A stretch of 64,000 bases of DNA from Reticulitermes speratus. Its lineage: Eukaryota; Arthropoda; Insecta; Blattodea; Rhinotermitidae. The notes beneath the pieces are model-generated. The model ran no database searches. It saw only the letters and a list, made by a program, of their open reading frames with translations, and was not told the origin of the DNA. Shown piece by piece: positions 36,801-49,014 of this stretch (the stretch's first letter is position 1; each line of letters starts with the position of its first letter). The stretch spans positions 18,328,521-18,392,520 of the forward strand of contig JAJKFL010000042.1 in the NCBI GenBank assembly GCA_021186555.1, in the 5' to 3' direction. The position numbers and the translations under genes were made by a program.

Positions 36801-37990
36801 TGTTTTAATTGTCGAAAAAATGTGTCATACACCTGCTGTAACAAATCTAATTTTCGTGTTGTTTATCTATCAGAAAACAAGTATTGCTCATTTATTTCTG
36901 TTAGTTTACACTAGTGTCTCTTCTTTTGACTCTATTTTTAAGTGTGTAAAAATATTTCTCTGGTCTACAATATACAAACCAGAGCCAGGCCTAAGAGATG
37001 GGTAATGTGGTTTTACTAAATGCGATTACGCATGAATTCGGGATTTGATTTGCTCATATCTGTGACTATAAAAATTGTTTTCTTCTGGGATACAAAAGTC
37101 TTGAACTTTCAGATATATACTGAAGTTTCAGACGAACCTACTACCTACACCAGCAATGTAGCGAATTATGGATGCAGCAGCCACCTTTGTGACATTGGTA
37201 TATTCCAGATGATGATTTCTTCAAATTGCAATGCAATATTACCTTCAATTATATGAAAACTTGTTGAAAATATGCCTAGGCTTTTGTATTGAAAACAATT
37301 GCTAGAATCTAGAGGAGAAATAAAGTAAAACTATTACAGTACTTTTAATATAAATAGTAAAGTGACGAGTTTTATACGTAATAACTTTAACTTAGAAGAC
37401 CTTTAGGTATATAATTATTAAAAGTGCACCGTCTCTTAAAGTGTCAAAGGGATCATCGTTATACTCCGATCTCTTGTGACAGAATTTGAGAACACATTGG
37501 AAAATGAAATGGATCTTTGGCAGTAAGAAATTGGCAATTTGTAAAGGGAAGTTGGGAAAGGGAATACAAAAAAGTGGTTTATAATTTTTCCCCTTTTTTC
37601 TGTTAATCCTTTTTAAAAAGAGTGTCCTTTCTTTATTTCTTTCGAGATACGCTGGAAGGGAAGTGAAGACTTACAGGTTAGTGGATATGATAGAAGAATT
37701 TAAAGTAATGGGGGCAATGTTACCTAAGTGAACGAACAATATTTTGCTTGAAAGAGAAAAATTTATTCTCTTGTCGCCAATTTATTTTTCATTTTATTTT
37801 CGTCTCTTCGGTGTCATCTTCATTTTCACTACGCCGTCATTACTCCGTCTTTCTCTTTTCCTCCAACGCCACTTTCAACCAAACGATGCCGTCGAGTAGT
37901 TACAATGTACGTCTCAGTTCGGAAGCCTCTTTTCGAAATCTCACCTTTTGGACAGAGGGTCCCAAATCCAATCTTTCATTCTTTATCTCT
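33840..37990. other. Non-coding stretch
   Basis: AT-rich; no gene, RNA or repeat recognised. The ORFs (87-91 codons near 36.5-37.0 kb) lack any family feature. Confidence 0.45.
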
Positions 37991-37994
37991 CCGT

Positions 37995-38320
37995 CCAGTA
38001 AATGCTGGGATAGACGTTGAATACACGTGTAGTTTATGAGACGAGGGTTCCGTTCGTCTGTGATATGACGCTCCCTCCCTTTTTGAACGGTTCCTGACGT
38101 TTCGAAACAACCTGTTGGCCTCAAATTCAAGGGCGAAATGCCCATTATTCTTGAACATTCCGACATTTAAAGATGAGGCCACTGCATTGGCTTGGAAAGT
38201 ATGGAACCCTTTAACGCGTAACGCGGCGTCATATCCCAGAAAAACGGACGCCTCAGCTACACCGTTATGAAAACGCAAGACCTCGCACTCTATGACCTCT
38301 ACTTTCCATACTGTTTTCAA
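37995..38320 (-). repeat. XY-family repeat, longest copy
   Basis: On the minus strand it begins with GCGTTTTCATAACGG, has TTTCTGGGATATGACGCCGC (X part), then TTTCGAAACGTCAGG (a hammerhead-like GAAACGTC box at about 38096-38110), then GCGTCATATCACAGACGAAC and GGAACCC (Y part). Matching segments occur in the same order at 50680-50870. A 114-codon minus-strand ORF runs through it but is best explained as repeat sequence. Confidence 0.6.
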
Positions 38321-38329
38321 CAGACCAAA

Positions 38330-40240
38330 TCATTCTGTAGTTTGAAGTAATATAATTGTGCAATTCAAAAACCATTTTTAAGTAATCCAGGGAAATGTCT
38401 ATGACACTTTTCTCGTAACTTTCTCTCATAACGGTTTTTATTTCCGGTCAAGACGTAACGTGAGCTGTTCTAAATCAGAAGCAAGTTATAATTTAATCCT
38501 CTGGGGAAAGGCATATTCATTTCGGATAATTATCATGTCCCTGGAGGCTAAGGTCATAAATTGTATGTTCATTGTGGTTTTAGTCTCAAGGATGCGGAGT
38601 ATCGCATTATAAAGAATTAAAATTTGATAAAGGGAAAATATTACTTTTGAAAAGTTTGATGATCTGTACCCTAATACTTTACTTGTTTTGGTGGCTTCTT
38701 TTGATCAAAATTCCTGTGTATGTACGTGGTCAGTTCCTTTACTTTAAAAACGTGGTGATTTTAAATATAGTGGATTCTGAATTTTATGATTGTAGTGTGT
38801 TATGATGTGACGGATATATGTTTGATTCTTTTGGCAAGGTCAATTTGTTAAAATAAGTTTCTTATCATTAAAAAGGAAATAGACATTTGCGAAGATATTT
38901 ATGTCTGGCACATTTGACTGCCGTAACAACTTTCAATTTTTAATTTTCAATTTTCTTCAGGTTATCTTCGATCACTCTTTCTTTCGAGAAAATAGTTTGT
39001 ACAGTTTCATATGATTGTCCTAATGGACCCCATATTGGTACTTTTCTCAGATTCATGGATTGTATTTTTTGCTACCACTATGCATTTTGTAATGTAATAT
39101 TTAGAGTTTTATATTCATATAATTCGGTTATTGGAATTGTATTGGTTAATTCTAAAAAAAGTTTTTTTATTCTCCTACCACCGTCTATTGGTTTCGTACT
39201 TGCAACTGAAGTAATAATTTTTCGTTGTTATATGTTTAATCGTGCTAATTTTAGCAGTGTGTTTTCCTTGTTATACCACGCCGATGAGATTCGAAATATA
39301 CAGCCTGTATAACGTGACCAGAACTGCTTCTCCTGACCATGAATAGTGGTTAGTTCCCCCTACTGGATGCTACAGTATAGGATTCATATTTAGAGGTTAG
39401 TTCTGTGTATCGAACCGACTGTCTTCAGTTCCTCGGGAGAAATGCAGCTATGATATCGCAGGTTAGTCGACGACTGCCTTCTTTCGTTACACCGACAGTG
39501 TTGGTAGTTAATACCTAAGAAGTAAAGAAGCACAGGTGCTTTAAGGCTAGATTATTTGCTTAACTTTAGACGCAGGAGTAATTTATTGTTCTGCCGCTCA
39601 ATATGAACAATATGCTTTGTCAAATATCAAAAAAGATGGGAACAAAAACAAAGAATTTAACCGATGGATTTAAAAATAGTGTTCTCCTACATAGAATGTA
39701 AAATGTGAGGCCTAATACGTACTGCAAGAAGTATTAACACTTAGTTATCATGGTCAAGCTACTTATCGGGTAGCAACTTTTAAAACTTGTTATCTTTGCT
39801 TATCGAAGAATATTTTCACGTAAATTTACTTGTTTTCCTAGAAGGAAAAATATTTTATTCTGTGGAAATTCTCCAATTCATTCTGAAAAAGGAACGTAAA
39901 ACAGATGGGAGAAGGTTAGTGCACTTCTGTAAGAGAAATAACATTCAATGTGGTTATGTGTTTTGTGCAACGGAAGTATCTCAATTTTCTACGTCGAGTG
40001 CTTTTATGGAATCTCACTTTGGCACTTTCGACTCGTGGGATGTGTACGTTTACAGCTTTATGACAAACAAGTTATTTGTTCTGTGTCGTAATAAGGCACC
40101 CAATTGTTTCTCACAACAGAACGTCTGGAAGCACCTGTTATTACTGTGTGAGACAGAAGGGACGTTTATGAGGAAAACTGTCCTGATAGGTGCGTCACTG
40201 CTTGGCGTAATAATAAAACGTTCTCTTCAATTTTTCATTT
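38330..40240. other. Non-coding stretch
   Basis: Includes a 159-codon plus-strand ORF at 39787-40266 with no recognised domain; its length is only borderline for chance in 64 kb of AT-rich DNA. Confidence 0.4.
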
Positions 40241-40242
40241 AT

Positions 40243-40345
40243 TTCCTCAGTCAGTCAACAGCCTAATGGCCAATTACAAAAACAGTGCCAGTACAAAAAG
40301 CCAACAAAAATTCAAGACAAAAGCAAAGTCAAGAAAAGAGAGAGG
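40243..40345 (+). repeat. Dispersed A-rich repeat, copy 1
   Basis: TCAACAGCCTAATGGCCAAT, then TACAAAAACAG and TTCAAGACAAAAGCAAAG align with 49990-50100. A shorter match (GCCAATTACACAGACAGTAC) is near 24800. Confidence 0.5.
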
Positions 40346-40349
40346 AAAG

Positions 40350-42175
40350 GAAAGAATTACTATTAATTTTAATTAAAAATCTAAATTAAGAAGACGGGTC
40401 TAAGATTATATGTTGTAATAATAATATTCATTTTATTTAGGAAAGTGTTTGACTCTTAGACAAGCCCGTATTAGCTGTGACCTCATGCAGTAGTATGTAC
40501 TTGAATTTAAATTATTTTAATGACAATAATAACAATAATAATATTAAAGTGATTGATAACAGTAAACAGGCCACTTAGATGCAAACACTGAAAAGGAAGC
40601 ACGCATAAAAATGAGAATATAAACAGGCATTAATCTAGGCAATGTATGAAGAAGCAATTTAAAAAGAACAGAGTAGTAAAACTGAATTACATAAATAAAT
40701 GTAACTTAACAAGAAAATTTTGTAAGCAACGTATTATCAGCAGATTACTTCAAAAATACAAGCAGTGTTAGAAATAGCAATATGCCTAATGATTACATCA
40801 AACACTATAATTTATCTGTATCTCCGTTCTTCAGAAAAGCGAAAGGATAAAAAGAGTCATCTACATGGGCCACTTAGGTATTTATGTATTTAAGACATGA
40901 CTTTATTAGTTTAAAAAGGCGTATAATTGCCTCGCTGGATTTAATCTTGGATCCTCAAGATGGACATCAGGTTTTCGTCTAACATATTTATAGCATCTGC
41001 AAAAATTATGAGACGTTACATACCAGAATAACACAAAGTACACAATTCAGATCCTGGAAATGAGCGCCACTGTTATATACAGCAGCACTACTTGGAAGAT
41101 AATTGTCAGCTCAGGCTCCAACCTCTTAACTTCACGAATAATTATATCATGTTACCAGTTAGGTAGAAATAGGGACTGGCTTCACTTTCGGCCAGGGCTT
41201 GGCAGGAGCAATACAGTAGGCAGTATACCTTATGTCCACACTGTGCCGCAGAACCAGTGCAATAGCACCATTAAGAAGGCTATGATGACTAAGAAATTTT
41301 ACATCTAGTGCGTTTTTCATGCATTTGTTACCCAGAACTGATATTTCTATCCGAAACATAACTCATCTAAAGTAAGAAATTGCTGGATCAAAAGTTAGAA
41401 ATTGTTTACTATGGTGCACTAAATATTTCGTATTTATTATTAACACCAAATGCGTATTTCTATATAGGAAAATAATTACCTTATTCTGACAGCAGTACTG
41501 CTGACATAAACACAGGCTGTGGGAAAAATGCAGACTTCTTGATGTTAGGGAAGTTGGTGCATTTACCATCTACTGTGATTTGTGGGGTTAGTTCAAAAAT
41601 AATTTAGAAAAATTCCTTTCAGAATCCTACAGTTATGAAGACACGAACAGAACTCTTCCCAAATTGTAAACTAGTTGCATAATTACGGTTTAACATCCAC
41701 AGTCCTCTAACATTAAATGTTTATGAATTATAGAACGGAATTTTATTTCGTAACATGTGTTTGCTATACGAGTATGTCAAGAAAGTTTTTTACTTGTACG
41801 CACCCTATGAATATCGTTTTTGGATTATTAATGACGTAAATGAATACTATACACATTCGACTTAAGGACAGAGGCTCCGGTAATGGCCAAGATTAACAAT
41901 TAGGCAAGTATTAGAAAATATTACTTTAGGAGTGTATAAAACTTTAATATTGATTAAATTGGCTCAATATAACATACAAGAGCCTACAAAGCCTTTATGG
42001 TAATAACTTAATCTTATCACTCCATAAAATGCAGTAACCTAAACATGTAGCGTAAGGCAAGTAAATCACTCACTTAATGAGAAAACAAGAAGGACCCTTG
42101 CTCGGACAAAGTAGTGTGTATTTCCTTTCAAGAGCATAGAATAAACACACCAATGCAAATATCTTCTTGAAAATA
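40350..42175. other. Non-coding stretch
   Basis: Nothing recognised. Confidence 0.4.
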
Positions 42176-42179
42176 TTAT

Positions 42180-42470
42180 TCCTTTTTCAATAGTTGCTTA
42201 AACATAAACATCTCAATATCCTTTACTTCCCCCTCCTATCAGCCTTTGTCATTCTCCTCAGCGAGTTCCTGAAATCGTTCTCTCTCTTTCAACAGTTACA
42301 TATAACATCTTATTCAAAATCTTAATCTTTTTTCAATAGTTGCTTAAACGTATACATCTCTATATCCTTTAATTCCCCCTCCTATCAGCTTTTGCCAATC
42401 TGTTTAGCCAGTTCCTTAAATCTTTATCTCTCTTTCTACTGTTACATATAAGACTACCTTACGGCCTTCA
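42180..42470. repeat. Tandem duplication with about 147-bp period
   Basis: TTTTTCAATAGTTGCTTAAAC starts at about 42183 and again at about 42329; both copies continue through TTCCCCCTCCTATCAGC to GTTACATATAA. A more worn third copy may follow to about 42560. On the minus strand each copy has a short open stretch ending in KADRRG and a stop, suggesting the unit came from the end of a coding region. Confidence 0.8.
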
Positions 42471-43077
42471 ATTTTTAACTCCCTCAGGTTTTATCAGTCT
42501 TCAGAACGATTTCTTTGAAGCCTTCTCTGTATTTCAAGATTTGTATACCCGGAATCTCCTCTGCTGTATAATTTCTACTACATTTCATTGTTTGCCACTA
42601 TTCTCAAAGATCTTTTGTCAGACAAAATTTGAAGTAAATAAACTCTGAAAGGCTACACTTGGTGTAGCTTGACGACGGCGTTGTGCCTGTAGAAGTTGCT
42701 GAACTTCTGTCTTCAGTGTATTGAGCGGTTCTTCGTGGTAATAAAGCAAGGAATTCTTCATTCTCTTTGTGTTTAGCGTTACTTCATCACCACTTCTGTG
42801 CAAGATGTTTGAAGCTCATAAAAGTCATACTTCCTGTTCATGAAAGGAACACCATTATTAATGAGTTTCGGTGATGTCCGGAAATTAATACGTTGTATCC
42901 GTGGCATTATGACTTGAGACATTTTCATGATAATGCTTATGATAATGATATTATAATAATGATAATAACAATAAAATTGACGACTAGAACTACGTGCATA
43001 GTTTCGCATTTGATTCCGAATTTGTAGCAATCATAATTCGTATTTGGCATGTCCGGAGTTGTATTACCATCTGGAGA

Positions 43078-43120
43078 CTGATAGAGCGATTCAGCTCTGT
43101 CGTGGTCTTCTTCAGTCCCT
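43078..43120 (-). ncRNA. Hammerhead relic, solo
   Basis: Minus strand: CTGAAGA (43109-43115), AGACCACGACAGAGCT, then GAATC where GAAAC is expected, CGCTCTATC. The CUGANGA box is intact; the second box has lost one A and stem II pairs poorly. Confidence 0.35.
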
Positions 43121-43124
43121 CTAG

Positions 43125-46100
43125 GCCAATGTAGAAATAATAACTAGAATTACGTCAATGCCCAACACTTCCTCATATTGAATGACAATCAAGGTTTATA
43201 GGCTGAGATGCTAAAAACGTCATTATATACATGATAACAGAGATTTGCTCTTCTTAAGATTGTGGGTATTTCTGGCCTGTTAATTTGGAATATGGCACCG
43301 TCAGTGGGGGAATAGGTTCCTCAGAAACGTTAAAACAAACCAATAAGGTACACGTCGTGATACACCAGAAGCCCCTGTCTTTCACAGACAAATAGTAAGT
43401 GCATACAAAACAGCTTACAAGGACAGCATAAGCCCTGAGAGAGAAGAACTAAGTAAGAAGACAACAAGCCAGGACCTAAAAAATAGGGAGAAAAAACGAA
43501 ATATTGCAGTTACTGTAATTAAGACTCAATTTTAAAAACTGAGAAAGAAAAAATGTTTTAATTAGTGTGTAAGAATATCTTGAAAAACATAATGGATATT
43601 TAATATAAAACATAATATCATAGGCAAGTGAAATGTGATTGATGGAAAATGTCATTGCTCACTAAATATACTAGTAATAAAATAATAATAATAACAAAAC
43701 AATAATAATAATTAAACGATAATCCCCACAACAGCATATATATATATATATATATATGTATGTTGTATTTGTACATGTTACTTATAACTTTGCTTTTCTG
43801 GAATCTCGTACTAATACTGACTTTGAAGTTTGCAGTTGACCTCAGTGAGGTGTTTGTGCCGGGGAAAGCAGACTGTACCTTGTTTGTGACCAGTAACCGA
43901 CGTATTCCAGTTTAAAATACATTAGGCTGAAGTACAGCCGTATTTTGTGCGTGTGAGATAATACAGTTGTTTTCTGTAATGTTCTTTGTGGCTAGAGCTG
44001 TGCATATTTTGACTTTATTCTTGTTATAAACGAAACATCTAACAAATGGAAGGCAGTGGAAAGGTCGGATACGGACGAATGTTTTTGACAGGATCTGCAT
44101 GTTTTCTCACGACCGTCGTCGCGAGTGTTACGAGCCTCTACCCACGCTGTACATGTCAACTGCTTTCTTTTGAGTAAAGGACATTAGTTTCCGTGGCAGA
44201 GTGACCGATGTAATGAGGTGACAGAGTGGTAGGCATAGTGCAGTGCCGAGCGGAAGAGCAATTATGTCGGCTCCGGGCAGGTTGATAACTCAGATTCAGA
44301 GTCTGTAACGATGCGGTTTCCTGTTGTGCCACAGACATACAGCGTTCACAATGGGGCTGATAACACACCGCCCTCTTCCGTTTCCTTGCAACATAAATTA
44401 ATTGGGCTGAAAGAATGAAAACTTTATCTCACATCTTAAAAATTTCGCTCGCACAATTAGCGGTGTGGATTGAAGCATCAATAATTAAATAATATTTGTA
44501 ATACATGCGTGTAATAAAAATTGGCATTACAAAATGTCTTTGAAGCTTAGCTATTTCGAAGCATAATTTCGTCGTGTTTTAAATATTCTAAGCTGGTCTA
44601 GGAGTGACTTCACATATAACTCATTATATGTTCTTGCTTTTTCCACTGGAACGTAGTGAAAATTGTTGATATAAACACAGCTATGAAGTCGGTCGAACAT
44701 GTGATTGACAGTAAAAACCAAAATTGCATTTAGGCTTACGATAAATTTAAAGAACTAATTCAATTCGGGAAATGTGTGCCACCATCCAGGAGAGTTTTAA
44801 ATTTTGACATTCTCTTTCTAAAAGAATAAGGAATTAAAATAGAATAAACTGTAATTTTATTCGATTGTTTCATGTGGATATGAAAAATATAATGCTACCT
44901 TAAGTGCTGCACAATTATTGAGGCTTTATTTGGGTAAATATTAATATTATCATATTGCTGGAAGAAACTAGCAGTAAACATATCGTCTCTGAAATTAAAG
45001 GTTTTGGGTGCTTGGGCTGGAAGCAGTGAAGAAAGTCTATGAATAACTGTGAATGAAGAAGTAAGGAGGTTATAGAGAATTATATACTGAAGACGTTTAT
45101 CATTTGTGTCTTTCGCCAGGTATTGTCAAGGTAAGGATGAAAGGATGAAATAGAAAATTATACACTAAAGAATGTCGTCATTTTTTTGTCAACAGATATT
45201 ACTAAGCTATTAAATGAAAGGATAAAATAACACAATGACGAGCTTCAAGGTTTGTATACCTAATCAGATATTATTTGGGAAATAAACTAAAGAAGGATCA
45301 ATTTGGCGAGACCTGTGGGAAGTATAGGAGATACGAGAAGTACAAAAACTTCAAAGGAAAAACCGAAAGACGAACAATTTTTTTAGATTACATTAGACGA
45401 AATTGGAATGGTAATATTAAACTTTATTCGCAGGAATTGCGGTATATGTCCCCACATTAGATTCATCTAACTCAGAATATGGATATGTAGCAGTAGTTCC
45501 TCAAGAAAACATTACACCATATAATGCGTAAAGTGTTGGAATATATTGTGGAATATTAGTGTTTGGAGAAGGATTCTACTGTATTCAATTATGCAATGCT
45601 TTATCGAATTCTAAAATAAAAATACATTATAACATTTTATGAGGTTAAACATTGAAATACACATTTTGGAAAGCTTGCAATACTCTTAAAAGCAGCTATG
45701 TTCCATTTGATTAATCTTAGCGAGGAAGTTTAAGAAACACCTTGCTGAATGTTTCTAAGGCTTCAGTATTTTCCTCAGATAATTCTGTATGCGCCGTACG
45801 AAATTAATGCAGGCGGTAAGATGCTTAAAGTATTGATGAGGGAATCCAATTTCCTACTATATACCAGAAATAACAATGTATACAAAAATTGAGAAAGAAG
45901 TGCTTACTTCCTGCAATTTAAAATATAATCATTTTTTGTGAATCTTACAATATAACTTGCATGTTCATAATATTAAAGATTTAAGATTTATCCTCATTAC
46001 TTCTATATGAAGTAAGAATATAACTTCAAACATATCAGCACTGAGCACTCCTTTTCTAACGGATTTCTATAAAGTGGAGTTGTTTGATGGAACTGTAAAT

Positions 46101-46185
46101 CGACACTTATTTGGACACAAATGAAAGATTATTTCAATACGTGCACTAGATAAAATATTATATGTGCCTGTGAAAATATTTGTAA
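43125..46185. other. Non-coding stretch with (TA)n
   Basis: A (TA)n tract lies at 43737-43757 and AAT-rich tracts just before it. No gene recognised. Confidence 0.45.
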
Positions 46186-46235
46186 AGTATTAAAAAACCA
46201 ACACAATGCACTTCACTTTCACTTTAACATGTATT

Positions 46236-46290
46236 AATTAACCCCTACATATGTTTCGGTTTTTACGTAAAACCATCCTCAGGGGGAAAA
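46236..46290 (-). ncRNA. Hammerhead ribozyme motif, left arm (strong)
   Basis: Minus strand: CCCC, CTGAGGA (46276-46282), stem II TGGTTTT / AAAAACC closed by ACGT, GAAAC (46253-46257), ATAT loop, GTA, GGGG. Every core position fits CUGANGA...GAAA, stem III is AC/GU with a 4-base loop, the cleavage triplet is GUA, and stem I is CCCC/GGGG. This is one of the two best ribozyme candidates here. Confidence 0.8.
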
Positions 46291-46904
46291 AACTTCCTTG
46301 TATCACATCCAATCTAGATTGATCCTGTATTTTACTGCGGTAGTTTTGGTGTCTTGGCTCCTTTTGTTGTTTCTGCTGACTTTTATATGAATGTATTTCG
46401 GTTGGAGTTGTTCTGTTCTGCATGTCTTATTGAACCATATGGATGCGATAGTCCTGTATAGTTTTTCTTTGATGTTTCGATAATTATATATTGATCTGGT
46501 CTGTTGGGCACTGATAAATTTTATGTTAGTCGCACCTTAAAAATACCCCAACAGTACACAACACAACACGGGAAAAAACACGACAGAACAACGCAGGTAT
46601 GTCATTCGAGCCAAATCCGTCTAATCAAGTATATAAAGTTCGTCTTTAGTATAGCGTTTCTGATAATTACACATTTTTTACAGGTTATATTTACTAAAGT
46701 CTCCACTATAGTATACAAACCCAAGAACCAAAATAATCAGACGTGTGGAATAACTCAGTGACCTATTTTACTACAATTTGTTATTATGACACAAAATTAA
46801 ACGAATTTTAAGGATTTTAAACAACATTTTATATGTTTTAAACTTTGATTTTACAGTAATTGTAATAACTTGTATTAACATTGGATGTGATACAACGTAG
46901 TTGT

Positions 46905-46955
46905 TTTCCCTCTGAGGATGGTTTTACGTAAAAACCGAAACATATGTAGGGGTTA
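46905..46955 (+). ncRNA. Hammerhead ribozyme motif, right arm (strong)
   Basis: Plus strand: CCCT, CTGAGGA (46912-46918), stem II TGGTTTTACGTAAAAACC, GAAAC (46937-46941), ATAT, GTA (46946-46948), GGGG. Identical core to the left-arm copy; stem I has one U-G pair. Cleavage is predicted after 46948. Confidence 0.8.
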
Positions 46956-47034
46956 ATCAACACATATTAAAGTGAAAGTGAAGTGCATTCTATTGGCTTT
47001 TTAAACATTGAATCGCAAAATGCACGGTAAGACT

Positions 47035-48424
47035 AACAATTTAATTTCAACCATCTCATCTCCGTAACATGAGAAAATTTTTTTGCCCAAAGACCCGAAT
47101 ATTTTAATCGGAGTTGGATCATAATTAATTTTAATTCGCTGTACATTATCCATCTTACAAGTTTTAAAACAGAACGCCTAATAATGAATGCTTTCGTCTT
47201 CCCGCAGAAGGTGGATTTAGTTTTGTCCTTTCTTTGAAAAGAGTTGGTCTCAGTTGTTTAACCAGCCAGCAGATTTATTAACTTAGAAGTCGCTTTCTGT
47301 CCTAAAATTTCAACAGGACCGGTTGCAGAAACGTTGCATTTTTAGTATAAATTATAGGCGATGTAATATGTTCAACAAAATAATATTTATTCATTACGAC
47401 TTTCATTCAGTAAAAGTTTAGAGGCTACAGGTTTCGCCTTAACTGTTTAACGAAATATCAGGGCCCTATGCAAGTAAAATGGAAGTATTCATTCTTTGTG
47501 AATGTCTTTTGGTGGAAAGCCTCTGAGGCCTCAACTCTTTCTAAAATTGGGGCTTTGCATAAAATATTAAATGCAAGGCAGAACTTTTTGTACATTGCTT
47601 TTATGCATTAAGATATAAGTTTAATATAAAACAACACAATTAATATTATTATTGTTATATTATTATTATTGACTATTGAGTCACCACGTTAACTAGTAAG
47701 AATTTAATTTAAATGAAATAATTTATCAAGATTAGGATATTTTTTTTATTGATGTAAGTCTAAAATGGCGTGGTTGCTTAGGCGTTAAATATTTTAAAAT
47801 TACAGAATATTTTTTCCAGAAGATATGATTTTTCTCGACGTTTTTTTCAGGTTTTGTGAAGAAATGTTTGCTGTTCTCTTTTGTAATGAAACCATATTTA
47901 TGCCACAGCATAAATATGCGCACCATGTGCACTGGCATAGATGCTTATGTAATTTTAACACTTACATACATAAACAGTTAACCCATTCTAGGATTATCTG
48001 AAATAGCACACAATATCTTAACTTTAATAGTAATGATGCATGCAAATATTACGGAACTAAAATGTACCGTAACTTATAATTTCTCATGACAACCTCCATT
48101 GCAAGAAACAGATATCAACAATTTTCACCTAAATAAGTTTAAAAATTGATAATTAATATGTACCTACATGCCTATGACAACTGGTGTTTTAAGTTTTGAG
48201 CTGAAATATGTAGCCTATAAAAATTAATTTTATTAATAAATGTTGAATTATCTAAAATATAATTCTATTTAATACGTTACATACACCGCGATTTCCCATA
48301 GAGAATCTCGAATAATACCCATAGCATTATAAGGAACAGTTATGGAATTGTGGATGCAGGAATTAAATATTCTCAAAACCTTGCAACGAAAATACACCTA
48401 TAAAACAATAAGTATGTAGGCAAA
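47035..48424. other. Non-coding stretch
   Basis: Nothing recognised. Confidence 0.45.
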
Positions 48425-49009
48425 TATGCAGGGCGTGTCTAGAATGCTTAGACAAAATCAGGAGCGAGTTTCTCACAACAAACAAGGAAAAAGGTTCACA
48501 TCAATATATATTTGCAAACAATTTTCGAGGTACTGCCCCACTAGTTTGCCCAACCACAGTCCTTTAGACTTTCATCTGTGAGGACCCTTAAAAACTCTAA
48601 TGTATTCAACTCCAATTGAAAATGAAGAGACACGTCACCAACGCATTTTTGGTGCCTGTCAAACCATTCACAACCGCTGCAGAACCTTAGAAAGGATGTG
48701 ATAGTGCATTATCAGACGTGGCCATGCCTGCAATGATACAGATGGAGAACATTTTGAGTATTTATCGAGAAATGTGATATGATAAACAATAAGAACTCAA
48801 CAGTTATTAAACTGGGAACGTGTATTGTAAATGTATTAAGTCACTTTTAAGTAACATATTACACAGTTAACATACTTATTTTTTATTTAATCTTTCAGTT
48901 AAACTCAAAACCAATTATTTCCTCCTATGTGCTTATATGAATTTTTTTGTTGTGACGTGACTTACCAAATTTTTAAATTTCTCCAAGCATTTTAGATACA
49001 CCTTGTATA
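48425..49009 (+). mobile_element. Internally deleted Tc1/mariner-type transposon with terminal inverted repeats
   Basis: The left end TATGCAGGGCGTGTCTAG (48425 on) pairs with the inverse of the right end (TATACAAGGTGTATCTAA, read from 49009 inward) and continues with AATGCTT, about 27 bp with a few transitions. The outer TA fits the expected duplication. Inside is only the last part of the transposase, so most of the coding region has been deleted. Confidence 0.85.
48539..48770 (+). pseudogene. DUF4817-family transposase C-terminal remnant
   Basis: Translation gives LPNHSPLDFHL, a stop where Trp is expected, then GPLKTLMYSTPIENEE, HQRIFGACQTIHNRCRTLER, two stops, and RRGHACNDTDGEHFEYL. These match the end of arthropod transposases (PDLNPLDF.LWG.LK, Y.TPI...EE, HFE.L). 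The PLDF Asp is present but three stops and the missing N-terminal part show it is dead. Confidence 0.85.
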
Positions 49010-49014
49010 GAATG

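Larger units (their letters stand above)
46191..47030. mobile_element. Non-autonomous inverted-arm hammerhead element
   Basis: Arms of about 120 bp (46191-46310 and 46882-47006) are inverted; shared segments include AATGCACTTCACTTTCACTT, the full hammerhead, and GTATCACATCCAAT. After the right arm comes AAAATGCACGGTAAG (47018-47032), matching the tail of the PLE at 8225-8255 (AAAATGCACGGTGAA). The left start CCAACACAATGCAC also matches the PLE's CCAACAAAATGCAC. The interior (46311-46881, about 570 bp) has no RT or nuclease remnant I can see. It therefore looks like a PLE-mobilised derivative that lost or never had coding sequence. No clear target-site duplication found. Confidence 0.75.

Noticed and set aside
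37900..38320. 88- and 114-codon minus-strand ORFs
   Set aside because: Their sequence recurs at 50.7 and 22.7 kb as the XY repeat.
39787..40266. 159-codon ORF
   Set aside because: No recognised domain, no splice or promoter evidence; length borderline for chance.
41345..41375. CTGATATTTCTATCCGAAACATAAC
   Set aside because: No stem II; likely chance.
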